Assembly: GCA_944322005.1 (NCBI GenBank)
Contig: CALUNL010000001.1
Location: 1 to 64,000 of the forward strand
Length of the DNA stretch: 64,000 nucleotides
Source of the DNA: an uncultured Alistipes sp.
Lineage (GTDB): Bacteria; Bacteroidota; Bacteroidia; Bacteroidales; Rikenellaceae
Reading direction: 5' to 3'
The notes under the pieces are model-generated. The model did not search any database, was not told where the DNA came from, and was given only the letters and a program-made list of their open reading frames with translations. This document shows, in pieces, positions 51,701-60,068 of this stretch. Both the position numbers and the translations under genes were made by a program. Each line of letters begins with the position of its first letter. The first letter of the stretch is position 1.

Positions 51701-53301
51701 TCGACTACACGAAGTGCACCTATACGGCGCCGAAGGTAGAGGTGGCCGTGAAGAACAACCGCATGACGATAGACGGCGCCTACGTGTACGACTCCCGCAA
51801 CCGTCGCGGAGTCCTCGACATGGACCTCAACCTATCGCATCTTTCCAATGTCGAGTACGGGTTCGGGTTCAGGTTGCGCGACATGCAGGTGCTCAACACC
51901 ACCAAACAGGACAACGACATGTTCTACGGCGACGTCTATGCCTCCGGCAACGCCACAATACGTGGCGACAAGACAGGCGTTGTCATGGACATAGTGGCCG
52001 AGACGGAGGAGGGTTCGCAGTTTTTCATGCCGCTGTCGGGCAAGAGCAACATATCGAATGCCGACTTCGTGATATTCGAGTCGGCGGACAAGCCGGATAC
52101 GACGAACTACCTCGTGCGTAAGAAGCTGATGTTCGAGAGGCGCCAGCAGCGCCACTCATCGACGCGAGGGGCGATGGACATAACGATGGCGCTCGACGTG
52201 AGGCCGAATGCCGAGGTGCAGCTGGTTATCGACCCGACGGTGGGCGATATCATCAAGGGCCGCGGCGACGGCTCGCTGAACATGCGTATCAACCCGCGCA
52301 TGAACATCTTCGAGATGTACGGCGACTACACGATAGAGGAGGGTAGCTACCTGTTTACGCTCCAGAACATCATAAACAAGCGCTTTATCATCGAGTCGGG
52401 CTCGACCATACAGTGGACCGGAGAGCCGTTGGACGCGATGCTGAACATAAATGCCGTCTACAAGCTGAAGGCGTCGCTGCAGCCGTTGCTGGAGGGCAGT
52501 CTGACGCAGAACAACATCTCGTCGCGGGCGGTGCCGGTGGAGTGCATAATCCACCTTGCCGACCGTCTGACACATCCTACGGTGACGTTCGACGTGCTGG
52601 TACCTAATGTCGATTCCGACGTCCAGTCCGTCATCTCCAACGCCTTGAGCACGCCGGAGAGCAAGTCGCAGCAGTTCCTCTACCTGCTTGTGGCAAACAG
52701 CTTCATATCGGAGTCGCTCTCCAACTCCGCATCGGCCTCCATCGGAGAGTCCACGGCGGCGACAACGGGATTCGAGGTGCTCTCCAACCAGTTGAGCAAC
52801 TGGCTGCTGACCGAAGGGTCGAACATAGTCATACGCTACCGGCCGAAGACCGAACAGATGAGCGACGAGGTGGATATCGGCTTCTCGAAGGGGTTGATAA
52901 ACAACCGCCTGCTGATAGAGGTCGAGGGCAACTACATAGTCGATAAGTCGCAGATGGTGAATGCCACCTCGAACTTCGGCGGCGAGGCCTACATAACGTG
53001 GCTGATAGACAAGGCCGGAACGTTGAGGCTGACAGGCTTCACCCATACGATAGACCGCTTCGACGAGAACCAGGGTCTGCAGGAGACCGGTATCGGAATA
53101 TATTACAAGGAGGATTTCGACAATGCCAAAGACCTTCGCGAGCGTATTAGGATGCGTTTCGGCGGCAAACGCCGGCGTGAACGCAGCGAGTCGGGATTCG
53201 AGTACTCCTCTGACGAGATTTCGGAGGCGGAGGCCATGATGGAGGCCGGCAACGACCGTTCCGTTTTCGAGGATGATGCGAGGGCCTACGACGACCGCTG
53301 A
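48718..53301 (+). CDS. tamB: Translocation and assembly module protein TamB (AsmA-like, DUF490)
   Basis: A 1527-residue envelope protein: one N-terminal membrane helix (VLSVVILLLIILPVLVSLLL), then a very long beta-rich periplasmic part, and a C-terminal DUF490 domain (about 1150-1480, with YGDYTIEEGSYLFTLQNIIN and FLYLLVANSFISES). TamB-type proteins form a hydrophobic groove bridging both membranes and are implicated in lipid transport and outer-membrane protein insertion. The only in-frame start before the membrane helix is TTG at 48718. No BamA-like partner TamA is adjacent. The C-terminal tail is charged (GGKRRRERSESGFEYSS). Confidence 0.9.
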   Translation: MRKVTKILVKVLSVVILLLIILPVLVSLLLTVPSIQNYAVHRAAEFASEKIGTRVSIDHITIGLLNKVKVRGFYVEDLDCDTLIYAGSVTAYLGGYNAVEKRLIINSGRVEDGKFVLRETSRGTMNVKEVVDRLGRKRKGGFRLLVRSLDAADVDFRLERLSQGRREGVDYDNMRLAGIDSHIDNFEIDGGAVGGEISSMSFAERSGFVLGDLSASHFTVDKGLISFSSLRIETAESDLFLPHLTISGDGWDSYKDFVRNVRIDGLVTDSYASSRDIGFFAPSVRRWQTSIYDATFSMSGTVSDFEAVIKRMKFEGGGILAADAHIKGLPDARRSRFEVKVSSFESSTPELLRLLHGIAGLDLPEKAAPYADRTDAVALVGEFKGSLRKFSASADVNLGSCGSVSLSCGYSVADGIRNVRASATGNGVDVGRVLGEDMLGIASFGIDAEMSFDGGLRSAKGMVSVPSIQLYGADYGDISLNGELKDGRVEATLGSSDAKCTFNALAVADISGEEPQYDAIVNIERADLHAMNINRRDSLSVLSGSVGLSARGRTFDTMNGELSIADAKYLHNGGEVVSEFVSVKLSSNEDSRTVNLTSDFADAVFECRARYGDVAYYLKNLLNQYLPDLYDSSARQVIETKSEGLRRNIALLSVTAKRIDPLLNCFTSGLEVSEGTKLQVFMNPSNNRFVLRAGSDYISKGYYLATELKLNVDNRSDSLAMSLATADLYVGTLHFSHFGLHGGAKDNDMMFTAEFADSVRKASGDFAVSANISRQDSLRRLSMRVLPSQVRHDTKAWNISSGRIEVDSARINIERFSVVSDNQELYIGGVASRSRADSVVMRMSNFELTPFTQIAGRMGYEIEGRTNGYAKVKSALRDSEIDARILLDSIDVNGLRLPDLVLGSKWDLGRSRASLTVSTRETRDTVMRGFYSPSRRRYYARMRTEKLDMGLLDPMLTGVISDTRGRANVDLVLNGSGRNADLSGSIKVSDFATTVDYTKCTYTAPKVEVAVKNNRMTIDGAYVYDSRNRRGVLDMDLNLSHLSNVEYGFGFRLRDMQVLNTTKQDNDMFYGDVYASGNATIRGDKTGVVMDIVAETEEGSQFFMPLSGKSNISNADFVIFESADKPDTTNYLVRKKLMFERRQQRHSSTRGAMDITMALDVRPNAEVQLVIDPTVGDIIKGRGDGSLNMRINPRMNIFEMYGDYTIEEGSYLFTLQNIINKRFIIESGSTIQWTGEPLDAMLNINAVYKLKASLQPLLEGSLTQNNISSRAVPVECIIHLADRLTHPTVTFDVLVPNVDSDVQSVISNALSTPESKSQQFLYLLVANSFISESLSNSASASIGESTAATTGFEVLSNQLSNWLLTEGSNIVIRYRPKTEQMSDEVDIGFSKGLINNRLLIEVEGNYIVDKSQMVNATSNFGGEAYITWLIDKAGTLRLTGFTHTIDRFDENQGLQETGIGIYYKEDFDNAKDLRERIRMRFGGKRRRERSESGFEYSSDEISEAEAMMEAGNDRSVFEDDARAYDDR
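48723..48730 (-). promoter_or_regulatory. -7 box of the tsaD promoter
   Basis: Minus-strand TAACTTTG, an exact match, overlapping the first codons of tamB. The tsaD leader would be about 90 bases and would include the inverted repeat at 48685-48706, so the two divergent promoters interleave. Confidence 0.5.
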
Positions 53302-53413
53302 CGGTTTTGCGGCCGTAGCCGCGGTCTGCGGGCCGGATCGCGGAGACGGGACAGGAAATTTGATTGAAAGGGACAAATATTATTGTAAAACTTAAATAAA
53401 AGACAGGAAAGTT

Positions 53414-54094
53414 ATGATTACACTTTTGCAGGCCGCCGATGCGGCGGAGGTTGCCGTACAGATGAATGAAAAGAGTTTGTGGGAGCTGTTCAACAGCGGA
53501 GGCTGGCTCATGTGGGTGCTGTTGCTTCTCGGCGGCGTAACCATCTTCATATTCGTGGAGAGGTTCATCGCCATACGCAAGGCATCGGCCTTCGACATCA
53601 ACTTCATGAACCGTATCCGTGACCACATTTCGGAGGGGAAGATCAAGTCGGCCGTCGATCTGTGCCGCAAGACCGACACTCCGATCGCCCGTATGGTGGA
53701 GAAGGGTCTTGAGCGTCTCGGACGTCCGATGAGCGACGTACAGAATGCTATCGAGAATGTCGCGAACCTCGAGGTTTCGAAACTCGAGAACGGTCTTCCG
53801 TTCCTTGCTACCATCGCAGGCGGTGCGCCGATGATAGGATTCCTCGGCACGGTGCTCGGTATGGTGCAGACATTCATGGACATGTCGGCTGCGGGAGGAA
53901 CCGTGGACCTGGCCCTGCTCTCGGGCGGTATGTATGTGGCCATGGTGACGACCGTCGGAGGACTTATCGTCGGAATCCCGGCATATTTCGGCTACAACTA
54001 TCTTGTGGCACGCATTGAGAAACTCGTTTTCCGTCTTGAGGCCAACTCGATAGCCTTCATGGACATCCTTAACCAACCGGTTCAAAAACAGTAG
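53414..54094 (+). CDS. exbB: MotA/TolQ/ExbB proton channel family protein
   Basis: A 226-residue inner-membrane proton-channel subunit with three membrane helices: LMWVLLLLGGVTIFIFVERF, then ATIAGGAPMIGFLGTVLGMV and VATMV-like VAMVTTVGGLIVGIPAYFG. The GAPMIGFLGTVLGMVQTF stretch is the ExbB/TolQ signature. It heads exbB-exbD-tonB, which supplies energy to TonB-dependent (including SusC-type) receptors. ATG at 53414. The 111-base gap after tamB has an AT-rich end but no clean promoter. Confidence 0.92.
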   Translation: MITLLQAADAAEVAVQMNEKSLWELFNSGGWLMWVLLLLGGVTIFIFVERFIAIRKASAFDINFMNRIRDHISEGKIKSAVDLCRKTDTPIARMVEKGLERLGRPMSDVQNAIENVANLEVSKLENGLPFLATIAGGAPMIGFLGTVLGMVQTFMDMSAAGGTVDLALLSGGMYVAMVTTVGGLIVGIPAYFGYNYLVARIEKLVFRLEANSIAFMDILNQPVQKQ

Positions 54095-54100
54095 CGCAGT

Positions 54101-54502
54101 ATGGCTATAAAAAGAGGTTCAAAGATAGAGAAGTCCTTCTCGTCGTCGGCCATGACCGACCTGATGTTCCTGCTCCTGCTGTTCCTGCTGATAGCAACTA
54201 CGCTCATCAACCCGAACGCATTGCGGCTGATGCTGCCTAAGAGCTCGAACCAGTTGAAGGACAAGGCGATGACGACCGTATCGATAGAGCAGAACGGGGC
54301 GTCGTACAACTACTACGTCGAGCTGGAGAAGGTGGACGGAATCCAGGGCGTCGAGCGTGCACTTAAGGCGCGGCTGTCGGGCCAGGAGAACGCCACCGTG
54401 TCGCTCCATTGCGACAAGACCGTCGCCGTCGACGAGGTGGTCAAGGTGATGAACATCGCCAAGAACAACGATTACAAACTTATTCTTGCGACGCAGCCCT
54501 GA
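54101..54502 (+). CDS. exbD: ExbD/TolR family biopolymer transport protein
   Basis: 133 residues: one membrane helix near the N terminus with the essential Asp in SSAMTDLMFLLLLFLLIATTL, then a periplasmic domain ending VKVMNIAKNNDYKLILATQP. It starts six bases after exbB. With ExbB it forms the proton-driven motor acting on TonB. Confidence 0.92.
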   Translation: MAIKRGSKIEKSFSSSAMTDLMFLLLLFLLIATTLINPNALRLMLPKSSNQLKDKAMTTVSIEQNGASYNYYVELEKVDGIQGVERALKARLSGQENATVSLHCDKTVAVDEVVKVMNIAKNNDYKLILATQP

Positions 54503-54553
54503 TGCGCCGCACGGGGCCGCATAGGGCGGCACCGCAACGATAGATGAAGACGT

Positions 54554-55249
54554 ATGCAGAACTACGAAGAGAGTGGTGACGGCAGGTCGAGACTGTGGGC
54601 GTGGCTGGTGACGGCATCGTACGCATTGGTCGTGGGTGTTTCCATGCTGTTCGTCTCGTTCGATTTCGGGCGCCACAGATCCAACAATGCCGACGTGATA
54701 TATGTCGAATTGCCGCCGGAGGAGCCTGTGGTGAGGCCAGATCCCCCGAAGCGCGTGGCGGAAGCTCCGCGGCACGAGAGGATTACTCAGACCGACAACT
54801 CCCGCGAAGTCTCCGGAAAGGAGGAACAGACGCGCACGGTTAATCCGAGAGCGCTGTTCAAGATGAGCAAGAGCGGCACGGATGCTCCGGAAAATGCCGG
54901 CAACCCGTATGCGCGCGAGGCTGAAGAGGATTCCGCGAAGGGAACCGGAGGCGGTCTGAACCCGACGGGGAACGAATTCCTTGACGAAGGGTTACTCGGA
55001 CGCGGACTCGTCGGGGCGCTGCCGCGTCCGGAATATCCGGCCGGAAACCGTGGCGGCAAGGTCGTGATCCGTGTTACGGTCGACCGTTCGGGCAGTGTCA
55101 CTGACGCCGTATACGAGCCAAAAGGCTCGACGACATCGGACTCCGCTCTCGTGGAAGCGGCTCTGAAGGCCGCCCGCAGGGCTAAATTCACCGAAAGCGC
55201 TGCTTTCGTGCAGGGCGGAACCATTACATATGTTTTCAGAATGAAGTGA
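54554..55249 (+). CDS. tonB: Energy transducer TonB
   Basis: 231 residues: one membrane helix (VTASYALVVGVSMLFVSFDF), a Pro-rich stretch (ELPPEEPVVRPDPPKR), a long polar linker, and a TonB C-terminal domain (GGKVVIRVTVDRSGSVTDAV, ALVEAALKAARRAKFTES, ending GTITYVFRMK). It completes the exbB-exbD-tonB unit, 51 bases after exbD. It is one of two TonB-like proteins in the window. Confidence 0.9.
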   Translation: MQNYEESGDGRSRLWAWLVTASYALVVGVSMLFVSFDFGRHRSNNADVIYVELPPEEPVVRPDPPKRVAEAPRHERITQTDNSREVSGKEEQTRTVNPRALFKMSKSGTDAPENAGNPYAREAEEDSAKGTGGGLNPTGNEFLDEGLLGRGLVGALPRPEYPAGNRGGKVVIRVTVDRSGSVTDAVYEPKGSTTSDSALVEAALKAARRAKFTESAAFVQGGTITYVFRMK

Positions 55250-55265
55250 CGGATTCCATGCCCGT

Positions 55266-55290
55266 CGCCGGCAATCGCATATTGCCGGCG
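55266..55290. other. Perfect hairpin between tonB and the DUF1573 gene
   Basis: CGCCGGCAAT and ATTGCCGGCG pair over 10 bases with a five-base loop, 16 bases past the tonB stop. No T-run follows. It may be a weak terminator or processing site that lowers expression of the next gene. Confidence 0.55.
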
Positions 55291-55333
55291 ATGTGGTGCG
55301 GAGTTATGATTGGAGCGAAAATATGTATCAACT

Positions 55334-55810
55334 ATGATGAAGGCTGGATTTTCGATGGCAATAGCAGCGTGTATGCTGTTTGCGGCATCTGCGGCGTGTG
55401 CCCAGACTCAAAACGGCGGAGCGAATGGCGAGGCCGGTGACAGAAGTGGACAGGAGAAGATGTTCGACGGCGCACACATGAAGATGGATGAGGTTTCGTA
55501 CGATTTCGGAAATGTATACCGTCATGGCGATGACCTCGTAAAGGTGTTCGAATTTGAGAACGACGGCTCGGCGCCGCTTGTGGTGTTGAGCGTTACGACC
55601 TCATGCTCATGTCTGAAGGCCGATTTTTCGCGCAAACCGGTATCTCCGGGTGGACGGGGCTCCATCAGGATCACCTATGAGGCGCGGAAGATGGAGGCCG
55701 GGCCTTTCCATCGGGTGATACGCATATCCTCGAATTCGGAAGACGGGGTGAACCTGATAACCGTACAGGGAAATTCGGTGGACGAGGCCGGACCGGCAGG
55801 CGGCAGATAA
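55334..55810 (+). CDS. DUF1573 domain exported protein
   Basis: 158 residues (or 157 from the second ATG): a signal peptide (MAIAACMLFAASAACAQ) then a DUF1573 immunoglobulin-like domain with DEVSYDFGNVYRHGDDLVKV, FEFENDGSAPLVVLSV, TTSCSCLKADF and SPGGRGSIRITYEARK. The CSC pair is typical of the family. The function is unknown; these periplasmic or surface proteins are common in Bacteroidota. It ends the TonB gene group and is followed by a strong terminator. Confidence 0.85.
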   Translation: MMKAGFSMAIAACMLFAASAACAQTQNGGANGEAGDRSGQEKMFDGAHMKMDEVSYDFGNVYRHGDDLVKVFEFENDGSAPLVVLSVTTSCSCLKADFSRKPVSPGGRGSIRITYEARKMEAGPFHRVIRISSNSEDGVNLITVQGNSVDEAGPAGGR

Positions 55811-55849
55811 TAGCCGGATATTATCCAGAGTGCAATTATGATAATGATG

Positions 55850-55887
55850 TTGCGGTGGCGCATGTTGCGTTTCACCGCAATTTTTTT
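55850..55887 (+). terminator. Terminator after the exbB-exbD-tonB-DUF1573 genes
   Basis: TTGCGGTG (55850-55857) and CACCGCAA (55873-55880) form a perfect eight-base stem followed by seven T residues. Confidence 0.9.
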
Positions 55888-56531
55888 ATGGCGTTTGTGA
55901 ACGCAATGTCCCGGCAGACCGGTCTCTGCGGGATCGTAATGTCGTACCGCATGTCCGGCCGGAAGCGTTTATCTTCGGTATGTAGCCCTATCCTGGCCGA
56001 CGCCTTGTTATGTAACCGTTGCGGACGGATGTCGCCCGTATGAGAGATTGATGCGTCGGCCCGAAAAGGGCGGTATGTGCACGTGTCTGCAGTTGTGAAC
56101 GGACTGTCTGGTGTCCGGATCAGATACGTGTACAAGGAGCAGTCTTTTCGATGTTGTGCATAACACAATTCGTGCCGTTTGCCAGTATGCACTTGCATGA
56201 TCTTTATTTGCGTATATGTCATCTATCCGGTTCCATATCTGTCCCTACATTTGCCACTGCTGTCTTTATTATCGAAAAACGAGTTGAAATAGGACCTTTT
56301 TATTATTGTTAGTCGGTAATGATATGTGTTTTTCACGCTATATTTCCCCTGGCATTTGCAGATAAAAAGATGCATGTTTCCCATTTTCTTTTTTCTGCAT
56401 GCCGGGAATGTTGAAAATGTCCCTAAAAACCATTCCCGCCACGAATTGATGTTTCCTTGTCTTTGCTTTTGTTTTTTTTGCGAGATTTTTAAAATTTTTT
56501 AATTAAGAATTTGCTCAAAAATAATTTGCCA
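55888..56531. other. Long gene-free regulatory region upstream of susC
   Basis: About 640 bases with no convincing gene and falling GC content toward the right. An inverted repeat, CGGGAATG (56403-56410) with CATTCCCG (56431-56438), separated by 20 bases, lies about 120 bases before the susC promoter. No sigma/anti-sigma pair or hybrid sensor is encoded here. An untranslated RNA or activator site is possible but not shown. Confidence 0.5.
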
Positions 56532-56566
56532 TTTGTTGCTCAACTAAAAATAAATTTTTATTTTTG
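56532..56566 (+). promoter_or_regulatory. Promoter of the SusC/SusD operon
   Basis: TTTGTTG (56532-56538), 20 bases after its last G, then TATTTTTG (56559-56566): an excellent Bacteroidota promoter. The leader to the susC ATG is about 40 bases and very AT-rich. Confidence 0.8.
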
Positions 56567-56612
56567 TATGAGTTTATGTAACCAATTTTTAACAAAACTT
56601 AATAATTAACCT

Positions 56613-59600
56613 ATGAAAAAAGATTTACTTCTTGTTTCAAACGGTGTTGGCAAGTTTGCATTGTCGGTAGTAATGCTGTCAATGTTAATTTGTTGCGCAT
56701 TGTTTAGTCCGGTTGATGCTTATGCGCAGAGCAAAAAGCATATCACCGGTAAAGTAACCGATGCACGAGGCCCGATGATCGGCGTGACCGTCTCCCTTTC
56801 GGGAGTGACCACCCGTGCGACTCTGACGAACCTCGACGGTACTTACTCGATCGACGTATCCGGCATAACCAATCCGGTGCTCGAGTTTTCGTATGTGGGA
56901 TACGAGACTCAGAACGTTCCGGTTGGAGTGCGTACGGTTGTCGATGTGGTGATGAAGGAGGCAACCCAGAAGATTGACGAGGTCATCGTTACGGCTCTCG
57001 GTATAACGAGGGCGGAGAAGTCTCTGGGATATGCCGTGTCGAAGGTATCGGGTGACGATATCGCGCAGACCGTATCGGGTAACTGGCTCGACGGTATGAA
57101 CGGTAAGGTTGCCGGTATGACCTTCGAGTCCGCGGCTACCGGTCCTGCCGGTTCGGTACGTGTCACCCTCCGAGGCGAGAGCTCCCTGTCGCACGACAAC
57201 AACGAGGCTCTGTTCGTCGTTGACGGTGTGCCATTGGGAAATGAAATGACCGCATCGGGAGGTAACTCCGAGGATACCGACGCACCTATCGACTACGGTA
57301 ACGGTATCGGAGACCTCAACCCGGACGACATTGCATCCGTATCCGTCCTCAAGGGTCCGGCTGCAACCGCACTTTACGGTTCGCGTGCACAGAACGGTGC
57401 TGTCATCATCACCACCAAGAGCGGCCGCAAGACCAAGGGTATCGGAGTCAACTACTCTTTCTCGATGGTTGCAGAGCAGGCATCCTACTGGCCGGACTTC
57501 CAGGATGAGTACGGTGGCGGTTCCGCCTCGCTCACCACGTTCGTGACCGTGAACGGAAAGGTTTACAACCCGCAGCAGTACTTCTCCTTCTGGACAGTGC
57601 GTGACGGAAGTACGATTCTTGCCGACCGTATCTGGTCGCGAAACATGTGGGGTATGAAGTACGACGGACATTTGACCTACATGTACGACTCCCTCGACTT
57701 CGAGAAGCTGGAGAGCCAGCTCGGAAGCATCGACCTTACGGCCAACAGCGCCAACGGATATGCTCCGCAGCAGCTTGAGTACTATACTCTGAAGCCGTTC
57801 GTTCCTCAGGACTTCTACAAGGGATTCTATCAGACGGGATTCACCTACAAGAACAACATATCCATCAGCGGTAACAACGGCAAGGGTACCTCGGTCCGCG
57901 CATCATTCCAGGATACCCGCAACAACTGGATTGTTCCGAACATGGGTTACAACCAGGAGTCAATAAGTTTCAGTATCAACAGTAAATTAAATAAGGTAAT
58001 CAAGTTCTCGTCAAAGGTCAACTATTACCGCAAGCGTTCCGACAACCTCCCTACGACAGGTTACAACGCCGCTTCGCCGGTCTATCAGTTGATGTGGAAC
58101 CACCCGAACGTAGACATCAGCTCCTACTATGACGAGTACAAGAGCGGCCGTATCCAGAAGGCATACGCCATGAAGGACAGCGGCGACTCGGCCAACCTCA
58201 ACTCCCTTATCAACTGTAACGGTTCCACCCGTTCGGACAACGTTTACTGGCTGGCATACGACTTCCTCAATACACAGGTCCGCGACCGTATCTACGGTAA
58301 CATGCAGGTGACCTTCACCATCACTCCGGACCTCGAACTCTTCGTTCGCTCGGGTCTCGACATGTTCAACGACTACCGTACCTCCCGTAAGCCGCAGTAC
58401 GCTTACAACTACGCAAACGGATGGTACCGAGTACAGAATATCTTCCGCTATGAGGTTAATACCGACTTCCTCCTCTCCTACAAGAAACAGTTCAACCGCT
58501 TCTTCCTCGGTGTGAACTTCGGAGGAAACAACATGGTCTACAACCACCGCAACTCTTCGATGATTGCGGAGAAACTCTCGACGCCGAACGTGTTCCAGAT
58601 TCAGAACTCCATCGACCGTCCGAAGGTTTCGTATGTATTGACCGAGAAGATGATCAACTCGTTGTATGGAATGATCTCGTTGAACTACAACGATACCTAC
58701 TTCCTCGACCTCACCGGCCGTAACGACTGGTCGTCGGCTCTGCGCAAGGGTATCAACTCCTACTTCTACCCATCGGTAAGTGCAGCCGTTCTGCTCGACC
58801 AGGCTATCCCTGGACTTCGTGACACCAACTGGCTTGACATGTTGAAGATCCGCGGATCGTGGGCAAACGTGGGTAACGATACCGGCGCATATCGGATTAC
58901 CGATTACTATACCAACTCATCCTACAACTCGTCCTACGTACTTCCGGGTACTCTGAACAATCCGGACCTCAAGCCGGAGAACACCGAGAGCTGGGAGGTT
59001 GGTTTGGAGGCACACTTCTTCAAGAAGCGCCTGTCCATCGACCTTGCATACTATGACAGCAACACGACGAACCAGATTTTGTCGGTTCCTACCGATCAGA
59101 TTACCGGTGCAACCTACAAGCGAATCAATGCAGGTAAGGTTAACAACCACGGTCTCGAGTTCTCGTTGGGCGTCAAGTTCTTCCAGACCCGCAACTTCAG
59201 CTGGGATATGAACTTCAACTGGTCGAAGAACTGGAACAAACTCGTCGAGCTTGCTCCTGGCGTTGAGCTCTATCAGTTGAACACCTCGTTCACCGTAAGC
59301 AACTGCGTCTTCATCTATGCATATCCGGGCAAGGAGCTCGGCCGCATCTACGGTTACGGCTTCGAGCGTGCTCCGCAGGGCGCATATTACTATGATGAGA
59401 ACGGACAGAAGGTAGATTGCTCCGGCCAGATCATAGTTAGCGACAAGGGTTATCCGCAGGTTGACTCGAGCAACCTCATCGATCTCGGTTCCATCTATCC
59501 GGATTGGAAGGGTGGTATGAGCCACACGTTCCGTTACAAGAACCTGCGTCTCGGCCTGCAGTTCACCTACCAGTATGGCGGTAAGTGCTACTCGCTGACT

Positions 59601-60044
59601 CACGCTATTCTTGCATCCTCCGGTAAGACGAAGGATACCCTCTACGGACGTTACGACGGTCTTGTACAGGAGGGTGTGAACCTTGACGAGACTACCGGTC
59701 TCTATTCCAAGAATACGACCATCACCGAGAGTGCAGCCCTCTACTATCAGGACTACTACTATAACAGAAAGAATGCCGAGACCAACACCTTCGATACGTC
59801 GTTCTTCAAACTCAAGCAGTTGAACCTCGACTATACGCTTGGCAGAAAGGCCCTCGACAAGATTGGCTGGCTCAAGAGCCTCTCGGTAGGTTTCTTTGCA
59901 ACCAACCTCTTCTGCATAACTGACTTCCCGCAGTACGACCCGGAGGCAGCAACCTTCAACTCGGCTTCCATCAGCCGTGGTATTGAGACCGGTGCTTACC
60001 CTATGACGCGTACGTATGGATTCACCATTAAATTGGGATTCTAA
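56613..60044 (+). CDS. SusC/RagA family TonB-linked outer membrane transporter
   Basis: 1143 residues. A signal peptide (cut near DAYAQ) is followed by a carboxypeptidase-regulatory-like domain (ITGKVTDARGPMIGVTVSLS to VDVVMKEA), a TonB box (IDEVIVTALGI), a plug domain (WLDGMNGKVAGMTFES, LRGESSLSHDNNEALFVVDG, LKGPAATALYGSRAQNGAVI) and a 22-strand barrel ending TYGFTIKLGF. It imports an oligomeric nutrient captured by the SusD partner, using TonB energy. The substrate is not known. The gene lies 569 bases beyond any other gene's terminator and has its own promoter. Confidence 0.96.
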   Translation: MKKDLLLVSNGVGKFALSVVMLSMLICCALFSPVDAYAQSKKHITGKVTDARGPMIGVTVSLSGVTTRATLTNLDGTYSIDVSGITNPVLEFSYVGYETQNVPVGVRTVVDVVMKEATQKIDEVIVTALGITRAEKSLGYAVSKVSGDDIAQTVSGNWLDGMNGKVAGMTFESAATGPAGSVRVTLRGESSLSHDNNEALFVVDGVPLGNEMTASGGNSEDTDAPIDYGNGIGDLNPDDIASVSVLKGPAATALYGSRAQNGAVIITTKSGRKTKGIGVNYSFSMVAEQASYWPDFQDEYGGGSASLTTFVTVNGKVYNPQQYFSFWTVRDGSTILADRIWSRNMWGMKYDGHLTYMYDSLDFEKLESQLGSIDLTANSANGYAPQQLEYYTLKPFVPQDFYKGFYQTGFTYKNNISISGNNGKGTSVRASFQDTRNNWIVPNMGYNQESISFSINSKLNKVIKFSSKVNYYRKRSDNLPTTGYNAASPVYQLMWNHPNVDISSYYDEYKSGRIQKAYAMKDSGDSANLNSLINCNGSTRSDNVYWLAYDFLNTQVRDRIYGNMQVTFTITPDLELFVRSGLDMFNDYRTSRKPQYAYNYANGWYRVQNIFRYEVNTDFLLSYKKQFNRFFLGVNFGGNNMVYNHRNSSMIAEKLSTPNVFQIQNSIDRPKVSYVLTEKMINSLYGMISLNYNDTYFLDLTGRNDWSSALRKGINSYFYPSVSAAVLLDQAIPGLRDTNWLDMLKIRGSWANVGNDTGAYRITDYYTNSSYNSSYVLPGTLNNPDLKPENTESWEVGLEAHFFKKRLSIDLAYYDSNTTNQILSVPTDQITGATYKRINAGKVNNHGLEFSLGVKFFQTRNFSWDMNFNWSKNWNKLVELAPGVELYQLNTSFTVSNCVFIYAYPGKELGRIYGYGFERAPQGAYYYDENGQKVDCSGQIIVSDKGYPQVDSSNLIDLGSIYPDWKGGMSHTFRYKNLRLGLQFTYQYGGKCYSLTHAILASSGKTKDTLYGRYDGLVQEGVNLDETTGLYSKNTTITESAALYYQDYYYNRKNAETNTFDTSFFKLKQLNLDYTLGRKALDKIGWLKSLSVGFFATNLFCITDFPQYDPEAATFNSASISRGIETGAYPMTRTYGFTIKLGF

Positions 60045-60068
60045 CAATAAATATACCTATAGTAATAT

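Noticed and set aside
55855-56222. Short open frames in the region upstream of susC
   Set aside because: They are Arg/Cys/His-rich, overlap a clear terminator at one end, have no promoter or family resemblance and look like chance frames.
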